Source of the DNA: Galeruca laticollis | Taxonomy: Eukaryota; Arthropoda; Insecta; Coleoptera; Chrysomelidae | Length of the DNA stretch: 64,000 nucleotides | Direction: 5' to 3' | Assembly: GCA_963921935.1 (NCBI GenBank) | Contig: OY998181.1 | Location: forward strand, 142,189,423 to 142,253,422 | Part shown: positions 44,192 to 55,273 of the stretch, one piece after another | Position numbering within the stretch: position 1 is the stretch's first letter | Layout: each line of letters begins with the position of its first letter | Notes under the pieces: generated by a model | Database searches by the model: none | Told to the model about the DNA's origin: nothing | What the model saw: only the letters and a program-made list of their open reading frames with translations | Program-made: the position numbers and the translations under genes

Positions 44192-45855
44192 ATGTATGGT
44201 TTTGGAACAAATACAATTTTTGATTGGAAGTACCAGAGATACTACATTTTAGTTAATGAATATTTATTGCATCTTAAGGATAAAAATTATGTGAAATCGG
44301 AGCGAGATACCCCTGCCACGCAACGAGGAAGCGAAGAGACAAAGGGCTCAGGCACCGCATTCGCATGCCCTGAAAGCCAACGGCCATACGAAACCAAATC
44401 AGGATTGGCCAAGCATCAGAAAACCTGCGGGATACGGAATAGGCAAGAGTGTCTCTATTCTAAAGAGACCTTCGACTCCTTCCGTGGCGTAAGGACTCAC
44501 GAAGAACGGGTCCACAAAGATATTATTCAACAAACCAGTGTCAGCCAGGCGTGGAGGACCGAGACAGAGATCTTGAGAGACATGGCTGATTTGGAGTCAA
44601 AGTTGGCCGCGAACAGTCAGGTCCTCGTGGTCCTGTCTCGTGCCACCGGCCTGACGAAGCACCAGGTACGCCACAGAAGAGAGAAACAAGCTTACAAAGA
44701 CCTACTGGAGCTGCACAAGAGGAAAAATAAAAACTTGATGGCATCCTTATTCGCTACTGCCGCGGCACCCAACATCTATGCCGCCGCCAATCCTGACGCA
44801 AGACATAAGAAGTCCAAACAACCAGAAAACACCACAGCAGCCACACCGGACAAAACACATACGCGTACCACGGGAAACGGAGCCGACACAACATCATCGG
44901 TGAGCGCAATCGTTGAGAATCCTAATATCGCGCAAAGAGTTGGCAAGCGGGCGAGGGAGGACGACTCTCCGTCTGAGGAACCTTCGACCAGCAGGGCGTC
45001 GAAGAGGCCGACACCACTGTGTCCGCAGAGAAAAAGACTGTCGGTCACTATCGAGGGACACAACATCGATTCCTCCACGGGCGCCAACCCGGAACAAGTC
45101 CCTGTCAACGGTGAGCTCTATAAATTTCTAACAGAGCAGATGCTGGGGCTCGCCGAACATGACAGGAAAGCCGGTCTAGGGGAACTTATCAAGATTGGGT
45201 TGAACCCATCGCCCAGCGATCTTGAATCTAGTATTGAAAGTACATTCAGGTTAATGGTAGGGACGGGAAGGGGAAATAAGCAGTCCGTTCGGCTGAGGAG
45301 AGCACGCCGGCTTTGTCGGCGCCTAAAAAACAGAAGAAACCAACGTATAATTACGGTCAGCGTCATTCGGGGAGTGGTGGTCGAGCTGCAACATACAAAA
45401 AGACGCATGACCTATACTCTCTGAATCGCGCTGCCCTCGGAGACAAAATTCTATCGGGCCGACCGATTAGCGAGGCCGACGTGCTCCCTTCGGTGGAACA
45501 GGTGGAATGTCTCTTTGGGGCACTGCTGAGCGGAGAATCTCCTCGCGACGACGAGAGAGTGGTGCGCTCTGGCCTGCCTGTCAACTCTTTATTTTATCCG
45601 TTTTCTGAACAGGAAATCTTAGACGCGAAGTCCAATTGGGGCAACTCGGCACCGGGTGCTGACGGTCTGCGGGTGGACCAGGTACGAAAATGCGGCGATA
45701 AAACCTTAAGCATATTATACACTATCATATTCATGCGGGGCGTCCGTGTGCATCGTTTTGTGAGGTCTCGCACCACACTCATCTATAAAAACGGGGACCG
45801 AACGAACGCGTCCAACTTGTATGAATACTATGCATTTTTTACAAAAATCAACTGA
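44192..45855 (+). pseudogene. R2-like non-LTR retrotransposon, 5' part only
   Basis: Two overlapping frames form one protein with a frame change between about 45,300 and 45,420. The N-terminus has two degenerate zinc fingers (CPESQRPYETKSGLAKHQ and CLYSKETFDSFRGVRTHEE), each lacking its second Cys, and a following Myb-like region (HQVRHRREKQAYKDLL). A Thr/Ala/Pro-rich linker follows. From about 45,590 the reverse transcriptase begins (FSEQEILDAKSNWGNSAPGADG, then SRTTLIYKNGD), and it stops at the next motif. The catalytic RT core and the restriction-like endonuclease are missing. The stretch is clearly richer in G+C than its surroundings. No 28S rDNA flank is seen. Confidence 0.68.
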
Positions 45856-46171
45856 GACTACATATATCAGGGATGCCCATACTTTTTCTGGGGGAGATCG
45901 ACCTAGCAAAAATATTTGACTAGGAGATCGACATTTAAACCATACATCCCACCAACTAAAACCAAAATATAATGACACCATCATTTCAGCCTTTTGAACG
46001 CCCATTGCTAGACATAGAGGCCTCCGTCAATGATTTACGCGACGAACGGTCTGCGTTTTTTGCATTCATCGAAGGCGCGCGATCCTGCAGATCGTCGGTT
46101 CATCGTGAAGGAGAAATAGTTTTCAAAAAAGAACTAGAAGTAAAACTACATTAGTGATGTTTATTAAATTT

Positions 46172-47148
46172 TTAATCATCCAACACTACAAAAATAATAA
46201 AAAATATTACTGATAAGTGATAAAAAAGAAAAATTATTTTAACGCTGATGTCCTCCGCGAAATTTTCATAATTAGGGATGTTTTCTGTTAATGCTAAATG
46301 CAAACAGGCTGTCAGGTGGTTATTTGTTAGACGTGTGCGATATTTTGATTTTATTATTTTCATATGCGAAAATGCAAACTCGCACAGATATGTTGATGCA
46401 AAGAAAGCAGTTATTTGTAGGGCAATTTGCTTCATCAATGGATATTTTATTTCGGATATTGATGACCAGTAAGAATAAGAATCACTGTTGCCGGCTCTAG
46501 CTTTTAAATTTTCAACATTTCATCCTCAAGAGCAGTACATTCCATATTTAAATAGTCGCTACAGCTAGAAGAGATTTCATGAACATTTGTGCAGGTAAAT
46601 GGGTAAGACAGAAATGATAAAATATTCTCCATTTTATTAATATCTTCAAAGCGTCTTTCAAATTCGCTCAGAATTTTTGTCACTTCGTTTTTTTGCAATA
46701 GCAGGGTTGGAAAGTTCATGCAGTCTCTGTCAGCTTTGTTTTTGAAATTTACGAACAAAGATTCAGCTGCTTCGAGAAAGCATTCTTTTATAATCACTCC
46801 ATCATCAAATGGCTTCTTATTTTTAGCTAAAATGTGGCTAATTTTGTATGATGCAATAGTAGCCACTTTGGACTTCTCCAACGGTTTTGTAAACATGGCT
46901 TATTCACCTGCCAAACAACGCTTCATGTCTTTCAATTTAGATTTTCGTATATCACTGTGACGTGGAAAGCTGTCTACATATTTTTTATGTACGGTTTCAT
47001 AATGTCTCTCCAAATTACCTCGTTTTGGTGTGGCGATGTCAAATCGGCATATCAAACATACACATTTTTCTTTTATCATAGTGAAGAAAACCTCTTCTTC
47101 CCATTCAGGATTGAAGTGATACGTTTTGGATTCCTTCGGCCCACCCAT
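46172..47148 (-). pseudogene. hAT transposase (GTF2IRD2/ZBED-like), internally deleted
   Basis: Reading leftward from 47,148, the N-terminus carries a BED-type finger (CVCLICRFDIATPKRGNLERH YETVH) and KYVDSFPRHSDIRKSKL. The next piece, 46,896-46,504, has KSKVATIASYKISHILAKN and DDGVIIKECFLEAAESLF, the region before the catalytic core. The last piece, 46,438-46,172, is the C-terminal hAT dimerisation domain (FFASTYLCEFAFSHMK, SKYRTRLTNNHLTACL). The catalytic core between the second and third pieces is largely absent, and frames change at the joins. The role would be transposition, but this copy cannot make the enzyme. Confidence 0.85.
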
Positions 47149-47965
47149 TGTTTCAGGGATTCACGGTTCTCCGTCTACAAACAATAAAAAACACACGTGT
47201 AGGAACTTAAGAGCCTGATAGCATGAATTAATTATAACTATGTTTTATACATGATTTTAGCAAAAACATATATAAAATTTTTGACTTGTTCCTAAAGGAC
47301 TAGTATCCAGGAACGCTAAAAATTAAAAAAAAAATATGACAATTATCGCATCTCTTCACAAACAATTAATATTTTGTTGCAGAAATCATGTATAAAACAT
47401 AGTCATGAAATAACTCATTATAATGATGTAGTTAATGGTTTTTTCTATTTACCTTTTAAATATTATTAAATTAACGATTTTGTCGCCTTTTAGCTGCTAT
47501 CTTGTTGTTAACTTTCGCGGTGATATGTACGTGACTGCACTGAATGACGCTTATTCGCTCACTGCCTGCTGTTGTTGTCGTCGTTACGCGTCAAGCGACT
47601 CCCCCGCCCGCGCGCCCCCGCACCGAAGGAAAGGGGTCAGATGTTGTGGTACAGTCTTCATAATTCTTTATACTTTTTTTAAATTTTTCCTCGACGATCG
47701 ACTTTGAAAGCCTAAAGGTGTGTCCACACTATGTCGATCGACACCGATCGACAAAGTCGATCGACAATGTCGAACAAGTCTGGACGTGTCGCTAGACATT
47801 GTTGAGCGGTGTCGAGTCGAGTCGAACGCAACCCGAATCAGGTCGGTCCGGATCAAAGACAGTCGAGTCGAAGGCACCAGTGTGGACGTGTCGATCTTGT
47901 CACTGCCGTTTTAAAAAATAGAATAGTGCTATACTGTTGTTCAAGTGCTTACATTTTTATTGAAA

Positions 47966-50900
47966 ATGAATTGGAGTGATACCCAAACGTCGAATTTTAT
48001 TGAAATGTACCGTGATCGTTCTTACTTATGGGATTCAAGTCTGTGGTGATTTGCCAAAAGCTGATATGTCATTTTTTTCAATTTTTAGGTTATATCACCC
48101 TGATATGTAATCGAGTCCAAAGTTTTACTACGCCAAAAGCTGATATGTCAATCCAAGAGTCTGAGCATGCGTTACAAATTTACATTAGTCGATATGTCTG
48201 TGAACGCAATTTCAGTTTTTGCCAAAACCTGTTATGTCTGACATATCATGTTTGGTCGGCTTTGGGAAGGTGACATAGTGGTGACATATCAAGTTTTGAC
48301 AAATAGTATTAAGGTTATGTCAGTGCAGCTTCTGTTTATTTTAGTTTAGTTTTTAATATAAAAAGCCAATAAAACAGGTAAGTAGGTTTATTTGTTGTAC
48401 TTTAAGAAACTAAATACAACGGAGGCAGTGGTTTTTGGAATTCAGTAATTAGAACTAAATTAATTTTTTAATTAAGGGCCGGTTTATTCACATTTAAGTA
48501 AATTTGATAATTTTCATGTAGTTATCAGTGATCTACCAATGGGGAATCGTTAATCATAGCAACAACTGGATAAATTTACAAATTTAATAATTAAACGGCG
48601 AATTAACTGAGCATTAGTAAAATTTTAAAAAACTAAAGAAAATCATTCCAGTACTAATATTAATACAGGTTATTGATTTTTTTAGATTTAAACCATGTCA
48701 CGAGGAAAACGAATGTTAGAAATGGTAAAAATTCAGCTTAATGAAATTAGTGCCAATGAAACTCAGAAAGTCACTGTTGAAAAAATTCCCAGTCTAGCTG
48801 ATTTAGCTCCTTCCACCGCTATTCTTCTCGAACCAAACATAAATGAATTTCAACCAGAGGAAAACAGAAATAATTTAAATAATTATTATTCTACACCTGA
48901 ACCAAGCTGCAGTAACAGTCGAGCAGATGAAAATATTGGTTATGATTTACAAAATGATTATGATAGCGAGTCTTGTGACGACGACAGGGATGTCGATTAT
49001 GTTCCTAAAGATTCATCGGAAGAATCTGAAAATGAACCATCTATTGTAAGAATTGGGCCGAAGACAATCAGATTAGATAATTCTTCAAATCTAAATAGGG
49101 AAGAAAACACAAATCAAGCAAATGAAGAAAACAAGATCGAAGCGGCAAACGATCAAGGTAGGAAACGAAAGTCAGTTAACAGAAAATTAATGAAGGAAAA
49201 GAAATTAAAAGGAGAAGAGTATTTAACTAGAAAGGGTATTTTGGTACCAGCTAAAAAGTTTACACCTGTCATTAGCTGTTGCAGGAAGAATTGTGCTGAT
49301 AAACTACCTCCAGAGAGTCAAAAAATAATTTTCGATGACTTTTTAAAAAATGTTACAAACAAAGATCAAGTTTTAAGCGACAGGATTAAATTGTCCGAAA
49401 AAAAAATAGAACGAAAAGGAAGAAGTAAAACTGGCATTACGAGAGAGAGACAAATAACAGCGTCTTACTTTGTTACGTTCAGCGATAAGGAAATAAATAT
49501 TTGCAAGACTATGTTTCAAAAAGTCCATTCAGTCACAAGGGGAAAAGTTGATATTTTAATTCAAAAGCGACGTGCGTGCCAAACTGGATTTATAGACGAC
49601 AATTTAAGTGGACGGCAGAAACCAGTAAATGCAAGAGAGGAAGAAAGACTAGAAGTAATAAACCATATTAACAGTTTCCCAAAATATCAGAGTCACTACT
49701 CAAGAAGCCATACATCAAAATTGTATTTAGCACCTACGCTTAGCATTGCAAAAATGTATGACATGTATGTTAACAAAAGAAAGACTGAAGGAATGGAAAA
49801 ACCATTGTGTTATTCAATGTATGCAAAAATATTTAATGAACTAGGCTATAAAATAAAAAACCCAAGTATTGACACTTGCAAAACGTGCGACAAGCTCCAA
49901 AATGATATTAAATGTGCAGCTACTGAAGAAGAACGAAACAAGAAAGTAGAGGAGAAAGATAAACATCTGGAACTGGCGGAAAAAGCTTACAGTCAAAAAA
50001 AAAATGACAAAGAGAGAGCTAGAAATTCCGAAACTGAGCGAGTCATTGTTTTCGACCTTCAACAGAATTTGCCTACGCCGACTTTGACCACAAGTGAAGT
50101 ATATTATAAAAGACAATTATGGACCTATAACTTTACCATGAGAGATTGTTGTACAGAAATTACAACTTGTTTTATGTGGCACGAAGCTTTGTCAGACCGT
50201 GGAGCAGATCAAATTGCCTCTTGTATAGTTCACTTTTTGAAAGATTTGCCCGATAGTGTTAATAAGGTAGTTTTATATTCAGATTCTTGCCCCGGTCAAA
50301 ATAAAAATAATACTGTGGCAGCTGCACTTTCTTGGTTTCTGCATCAGTCGAAAAATATAAACATTATTGAACACAAGTTCTTAGAAGTTGGCCACTCCAG
50401 ACTAGAATGTGACTCCGATCATGCACGTATCGAACGAGCCAAAAAAGCTGCATGTGATACCGAATTAAGGATTCCTCATGATTGGTATCAGTTTGTTCGA
50501 ACCGTTCGAGGGAAGAAACCTTTCAAGGTTGTTGAAATGCAAAAAGAAGACTTTCTGCTATATTCTTCTTTGTTAAGAAGCGTTTTTGTTAAGCGCGATC
50601 ACACCGAAGAAGGAGCAAATATACGTTGGCATGATATTAAAGTGTTACGCTTCTCAAAAGAACTGCCACTTGGAGTTATTGAAGTGAAGTATTCGCACGA
50701 TGAGAATGAGCAGTTTTGTCGGCTTAACATTAAAAGAAGAGGAAACGTTATCCCCGAATTTTTACCACAGGTTTATGATGGTCCCAAACCTATCAATCCA
50801 AAGAAGAAAGAGAATCTTGTGTTTCTGTTAAAATACATAGACAGCGTTTACCACCCATTTTATCAGAATCTTACCGTAAATGCAAATGCTGAAGATGCTC

Positions 50901-53232
50901 TATGAAATTTTGTTGTTATAATACTTAACTTTTGATAATAAAGTATGTTAATATAATACACTGTGGTGTTCCTTTAGATAAACACTTTCACAGTATTAAA
51001 AAAAAATGATAAATTTCATAGTAAAAAAGTCATTTCCATTGTTGATATGTCAAAAATGATTTCACGGCAAAAGTTGATATGTCATTCAAAGTCACTTTTT
51101 TCAATTTTGAAAAAAGTTTTAATCAAAATCAACGGTCCCCTGTGGTCTACGTATTTTAACATTCTAATAAAAATACTTACATACAGAAAATAGACATTAT
51201 TTTGAGGGACTTGTTTGCGAAAATAGATTTGTCATTTTCTTAAAAACTTTAAAGTGGCGTCCTGTAAACTTAATAAAATCGACATATCAGCTTTTGGCAA
51301 ATCACCACAGAAGTGATGTTAACTATAAAAACAGAAACAAACGGCATGATGGTTTGGTGGAAATTGCGGTGTCATTTGGCATTGAAAAAGTGGAGGTGGA
51401 AAAGAAAATTAGAAATTTGCAAAGCCAATTTGCAAGGGAGAAAAAGAAAGAGAGCGAGTCGAGGAAGACCGGGACTGGCGCTGATGACGCCTATACAAGC
51501 AAGTGGTTTGCCTACAAAGCTTTGATGTTCTTGGCAGATAGGAACAAACCCAGGAACACTCGGGATACAGAGGTAGGCTAATTTGAGATCTATATTTTCA
51601 TTTATCACTAATTTATTAATCAAAATTACAAAAATATGTCGAACTACTTATCATACTGGAAGTGTAGTTCCCCTTGCGGAGAAACAAAGTAGTCTGCAAA
51701 CTTATCCCTAATTTTCTGAGCTTCAATAGAACTTCTCCTTGGGATGGCAGGCAGCCTGCTTATCTGGCAAGTGGCTGGATCACGCCTCCACAGGCCTGGA
51801 AATACTTCTCCACTCTCAGATGATTCCCTATCCAACATCCCAACTGAGCTGTAAACGTTTCTCGATTCGCTTTTCCTCAAGTAGTTATGCAAATAAACTG
51901 CAGCCAATGTCACTTTTGTTGCTTTCTCTGGTTTCAATATTAATGGTTTTCTGAATACTCGAAAACTGGAAGACATTATGCCAAATGCATTTTCGGAAAC
52001 TCTTCGAGACCTACTTAGTCGGTAGTTGAATATTCTTTGTTTTGTTCTTTTATCATGCAATCCCGAGAATGGCTTCATAACATTACATGTAAGTTTAAAA
52101 GCTTCATCTCCTACAAAGACGTATGGCATCGTAAAGCTTGATTGGGGTAAAGGGCGTGGAAGGGGAAGGTGCATCACGTTGTCCTCTAAACATTTTTTTA
52201 AAAAACGTAGCATTGAAAACGCCACTATCTGAAATTCTTCCCTGGCAACCAACGTTTGCGTATATGAAATTATAATTTGCATCAACTACAGCAAGCAATA
52301 TAATGCTAAAAAACCCTTTGTAATTGAAAAATTCTGTGCCAGAATGGACTGGCGCTTGAATGCTTATGTGTTACCCATCAATGGCTCCCACACAGTTTGG
52401 GAAGTTCCACTTCTCATTAAAACATTTTGCAACACCTTCCCATTCCTCTGCATTTTGCGGCATCTGTAAAGAAACAAAAACTGTCTGAGTAGAGTCAATA
52501 ATAATTCGTTTTTTTTTTCATCAACTCAAATTAATATTGTCAAAAAATATTGAATTGTGTTTGTATAATTGTGTTTTCTAGGGATCACAAGAGCCAGAAT
52601 TTGAGGAACAACAGAAAGAAAATGATAATGAAGAAAATAATGAAGAAAGCGTCGAACAGTCACAGACATCAAATTCGAAAGACAACAATGAAAGTGCAAG
52701 TACACCACTGCCTGAAGACGCATTTACCTCCCCAAAAACACCAATTAAAAAGCGCAAAGTAAGATCAACTTCTGCTGGCAGTGCACCGATCATGAATGAA
52801 GCGGTTAACTTATTGAGATCTATTCAGTCAAAGAAGAAAGAAAAAGATGAGTATGATTCATTTGGAGAACAGGTAGCCATTAAACTGAGGAAAATTACTT
52901 CACCTCAAGCAAGGTTTCAAGCCCAACAAATAATTAATAAAACATTATTCGAGGCAGAGATGGGCATGGTAGGTTACTCGTACAATGCCAACACACATCA
53001 ACAAACATATCCCAATATCTTCCCATCTACAAATCAAAATTATCCCCAACAAACATATGAACCTCAGTTATCGCCCTACCCATTAACACAATCTCCTACG
53101 TTAAATTCACAATATTCATCTTCATCCTTTTCTGCCTCTCAGTCCCCATCATCTGTTCGGTCTGACAATATTTCGAATAACTTGGGAGGACAACCTGAAC
53201 TTTACGAAAACGAGATCCGAGAATTGTATTAA
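47966..53232 (+). CDS. MADF-domain protein of H6, split by the Sola-like insertion
   Basis: Exon 1 starts with MNWSDTQTSNFIEMYRDRSY at 47,966, is interrupted at 48,040, and resumes at 51,315 with VNYKNRNKRHDGLVEIAV; it ends at 51,572 (donor after DTE). Exon 2 is 52,582-53,232, opening GSQEPEFEEQQKE after TTTTCTAG. It contains an acidic region, KKRKV, the block FGEQVAIKLRKITSPQARF...KTLFEAEMG, and a Ser/Tyr/Pro-rich tail. Splice phase is 0 at both ends. Apart from the insertion no stop or shift is visible, so the gene was intact when the Sola-like element landed in its MADF domain. It is inactive now unless the insertion is removed. Confidence 0.85.
48041..48300. promoter_or_regulatory. Iterated subterminal motif of the Sola-like element
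   Basis: GCCAAAAGCTGATATGTC occurs within the left end (48,053) and again exactly at 48,132, with a variant GCCAAAACCTGTTATGTC at 48,221 and inverted GACATATCA copies at about 48,239 and 48,281. The right end has GGCAAAAGTTGATATGTC at 51,066, TGTTGATATGTC near 51,039, and the terminal inverted copy at 51,281. These look like repeated transposase-binding sites. Confidence 0.7.
48695..50905 (+). CDS. Sola-like DDD transposase, intact
   Basis: The 736-residue frame starts at the ATG shortly after a probable leader intron (donor CAG/GTAAGT near 48,378, acceptor TTTTTTAG near 48,685). The first 250 residues are acidic, then basic, and disordered-looking. The core carries conserved blocks known from a widespread insect family (DUF7869-type): VIVFDLQQNLPTPT with Asp454, LYSDSCPGQNKN with Asp530, and RLECDSDHARIER with Asp573 or 575. 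A small Cys cluster (DTCKTCDKL) precedes the core. These acidic residues are the likely catalytic triad. No stop or shift is visible; the enzyme may be functional. Confidence 0.85.
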   Translation: MSRGKRMLEMVKIQLNEISANETQKVTVEKIPSLADLAPSTAILLEPNINEFQPEENRNNLNNYYSTPEPSCSNSRADENIGYDLQNDYDSESCDDDRDVDYVPKDSSEESENEPSIVRIGPKTIRLDNSSNLNREENTNQANEENKIEAANDQGRKRKSVNRKLMKEKKLKGEEYLTRKGILVPAKKFTPVISCCRKNCADKLPPESQKIIFDDFLKNVTNKDQVLSDRIKLSEKKIERKGRSKTGITRERQITASYFVTFSDKEINICKTMFQKVHSVTRGKVDILIQKRRACQTGFIDDNLSGRQKPVNAREEERLEVINHINSFPKYQSHYSRSHTSKLYLAPTLSIAKMYDMYVNKRKTEGMEKPLCYSMYAKIFNELGYKIKNPSIDTCKTCDKLQNDIKCAATEEERNKKVEEKDKHLELAEKAYSQKKNDKERARNSETERVIVFDLQQNLPTPTLTTSEVYYKRQLWTYNFTMRDCCTEITTCFMWHEALSDRGADQIASCIVHFLKDLPDSVNKVVLYSDSCPGQNKNNTVAAALSWFLHQSKNINIIEHKFLEVGHSRLECDSDHARIERAKKAACDTELRIPHDWYQFVRTVRGKKPFKVVEMQKEDFLLYSSLLRSVFVKRDHTEEGANIRWHDIKVLRFSKELPLGVIEVKYSHDENEQFCRLNIKRRGNVIPEFLPQVYDGPKPINPKKKENLVFLLKYIDSVYHPFYQNLTVNANAEDAL

Positions 53233-53900
53233 ACGTATTTAATTTTACATGCACTTAACAATTTACACATTTATATTTTCAAATGTTACATACTTTTTCC
53301 AATTTTATACTATGAGCAAATTTTGTAAGCTGTAATTTAAATTGAATAAACAAAATATGAAAATAAAGTATTGCATTCACTAGAATGTGTAGTTAACTTT
53401 CTTACCTTGACATAATCCTTAAGTGCTTCTACCAGGGCATCACAAACTTCTGGGACAATGATGGAGATTGCTTGTTTTGATATCTTCAACAGGTAGCTCA
53501 ATGAAGTGTATGAATCGCCAGTTGCCAAAAAGCGCAGCGTTACTGCAAGGCGATGGTTCACTGGAATTGCTTTTCTGAATGGTGTGTCTTTTTTAATTAT
53601 GTTAGGCGCAATCATTTTCAAAAGATTTTCAAAATTGGAACTTTTCATTCTAAAGAAGTTTTTAAAGCCCGCGTCACATCTATATTCTAGATTTAATTCG
53701 TCAACCTCATCCATCAATAAATCTCGCATAAATTCCTCCGTACTATACCTTTTTCTGCCTCGAACGAGGCTAGGCCGTACCCAAAATCTCCGCGGGCGAC
53801 GATTACGATCTTTTTGGCTTCCCAAGATGGCAATAAGAATTGCAGCAGAAGCCGCTGCTCCAGCATCTTCATCATCACTCATATTATATATGAAAATCAC
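51644..53900 (-). pseudogene. Harbinger DDE transposase of H6, two exons, broken
   Basis: Exon 1 starts at 53,900 or more likely at the second ATG (53,882, MSDDEDAGAAASA) and ends at 53,406 (donor after DYVK). It includes RRPRRFWVRPSLVRGRKRY and HRLAVTLRFLATGDSYTSL. Exon 2 is 52,463 down to 51,644 (acceptor TTTACAG, then MPQNAEEWEG). A TAA stands in place of the Lys of the DGKH motif near 52,367, right beside the first catalytic Asp. An extra A in a run near 52,200 shifts the frame. The later blocks MPYVFVGDEAF (second Asp) and RRVSENAFGIMS (Glu) are intact in the new frame. It encodes no active enzyme. Confidence 0.88.
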
Positions 53901-54198
53901 TCAAAATCACTCACTATATAAAAATTTATGATGGTTGTCGGTCGACTCGTCCACATGTACTGAGGCAATTTAGACGAGTTGACACAGTCGAAGGTATCGA
54001 GCGATTTTATCGATCGACCGGGTCGACAGAGTTGATCTACATAATGTGGACACACCTTTAGCGATCGACCGGTCGATCGACCGTATGGGCACCCCTGACA
54101 TATATTATACTGAATTGAATTGTTCCAACTGATAAATGGCAGATGAAAGAACTATTTTTCTAAGTAGTCTACAGTCATTCAACTTGTATTATTATTAA

Positions 54199-54623
54199 GA
54201 CCCGTTTCACAAAGGACTGATGATCAGGACTGACCATCCGTCCTATTCAGTGTTTTATATGTGTCGTTCACATGTCCGCGTATGATCGGTCGACCTATAA
54301 AAAGTACACGGGCGTCGGTCTAGCCCGAGGCGTTTACGGATCATCGGTTGAAGTTGGAGCTATTTCATAAATAGAGATTTTCACATTCAAGCGTATCATC
54401 AGTTGTATTTTCGATGCAGTGTTGCGAGCTTGTTTAATTTGACGGTTATTTTTGTTGCAACGGAAATTGGCGATAAGTAATAAAGAAAAATACCGTTTCG
54501 ACACAGTATGCTGCTGCAAGATTATTCACCTATTGAAAACAAGCAAGACGAAATGGACCGATCTACTTCGTTCGGCAGAGACCGACCATCTGCACTGATC
54601 ATCGGTTCTTTCTGAAACAGGCC
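54199..54623. mobile_element. Harbinger-type MITE, 425 bp
   Basis: The inverted ends are GACCCGTTTCACAAAGGACT on the left and GGCCTGTTTCAGAAAGAACC on the right, both followed by GATGATCAG. TAA flanks both sides (54,196-54,198 and 54,624-54,626). No transposase is encoded. The size and the 3-bp TAA duplication suit a non-autonomous PIF/Harbinger derivative. Confidence 0.82.
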
Positions 54624-54677
54624 TAATGTATTCACCAGTGATGGTTTACCATATTTGACTTCTCTTTACATTCGCTG

Positions 54678-55049
54678 TTGTTTCTTCATGATTGTCTTAA
54701 TTTCCCAACTCATATCGCAACTCCGGAGAAACAACGACGTAAGTGCAAATTTTCCCCAAAGACACATTTCGATGTCAAATTATTGCAAAATCTTCAATCT
54801 TACTGGGACTACAAAGACATTATTGTATTTGTACCAACTGTTAGTAGATGTCGTCTATGTCTTTGTGGAAATGGCGCGAAAGTTATTCGCTCTTGGAACT
54901 GCAACGTTCGAGTGGTTAGTTGTGCGCGCTACTTGAAGAAGAGTGCATGTGCTTGGAACTACACTGCCGCAAAGGTAGATATGATAATAATTAAAATATC
55001 ATTTTGGAGCAACAAAGACTTAAATGTTCTTTTTGTCATTGCTGCTTGA
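54678..55049 (+). CDS. Unrecognised Cys-rich reading frame
   Basis: An open frame of 123 codons contains RCRLCLCGNGAKVIRSW and RVVSCARYLKKSACAW. The spacing of Cys residues suggests metal binding, but I recognise no family. It lies between the MITE and a spliced gene fragment and could be the exon of a larger, partly lost gene. It may equally be chance. Confidence 0.25.
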   Translation: MFLHDCLNFPTHIATPEKQRRKCKFSPKTHFDVKLLQNLQSYWDYKDIIVFVPTVSRCRLCLCGNGAKVIRSWNCNVRVVSCARYLKKSACAWNYTAAKVDMIIIKISFWSNKDLNVLFVIAA

Positions 55050-55273
55050 TAGAGTTGCTAGTTTATCGAGTCAACAAAGACGCAAATGTATTTTATGTCA
55101 TTATTTCTTCCAATTCAATATTTATTCTGAGAATCATGATGGTATTATTGTATAATGTGTCTTTGTTGTTCCAAAAATGATGGTAGCTTTCCTGGAAAAT
55201 GGAGTATTAAATGTATTTTAGGATATTGTTTCTTTGTAAGACTGAGTTCCCAAGTCGATTTGTCTTATTAGAG

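Larger units (their letters stand above)
48041..51310 (+). mobile_element. Sola-like DNA transposon, complete
   Basis: Inverted ends of 28-30 bp (CTGTGGTGATTTGCCAAAAG onward at 48,041 and its complement ending at 51,310) are flanked by AAGT on both sides (48,037-48,040 and 51,311-51,314). Because the insertion lies in a coding exon, the 4-bp duplication can be verified: without the element and one AAGT, the MADF frame runs on without a break. A 4-bp duplication and a DDD-type transposase of this family fit the Sola superfamily. The superfamily name is my inference. Confidence 0.87.
47716..54057. mobile_element. PIF/Harbinger transposon H6, interrupted by a Sola-like element
   Basis: The ends read inward AGGTGTGTCCACACTATGTC (47,716) and AGGTGTGTCCACATTATGTA (54,057). 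The flanks are TAA (47,713-47,715) and TTA (54,058-54,060), an imperfect 3-bp duplication that fits the TWA preference. GTCGATCGAC-type palindromes are repeated inside both ends. Without the Sola-like insertion the element is about 3.07 kb, close to H1. Confidence 0.9.
45868..54097 (-). mobile_element. hAT transposon, interrupted by Harbinger H6
   Basis: The ends read inward CAGGGATGCCCATAC (45,868) and CAGGGGTGCCCATAC (54,097). An 8-bp duplication ACATATAT lies on both sides (45,860-45,867 and 54,098-54,105), the hallmark of hAT. Without the inserted Harbinger (47,716-54,057) the element is about 1.9 kb. GATCGACC-type repeats lie inside both ends. The transposase is internally deleted, so this is a non-autonomous copy. 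Confidence 0.92.

Noticed and set aside
44541..45584. Several minus-strand frames opposite the R2-like fragment
   Set aside because: The GC-rich composition reduces stops in all frames; only the plus-strand frames show zinc-finger and RT patterns.
48695..50905. Host regulatory gene with an acidic N-terminus
   Set aside because: It is enclosed by perfect inverted ends and a 4-bp duplication and has the acidic blocks of a transposase family, so it is a mobile-element gene.
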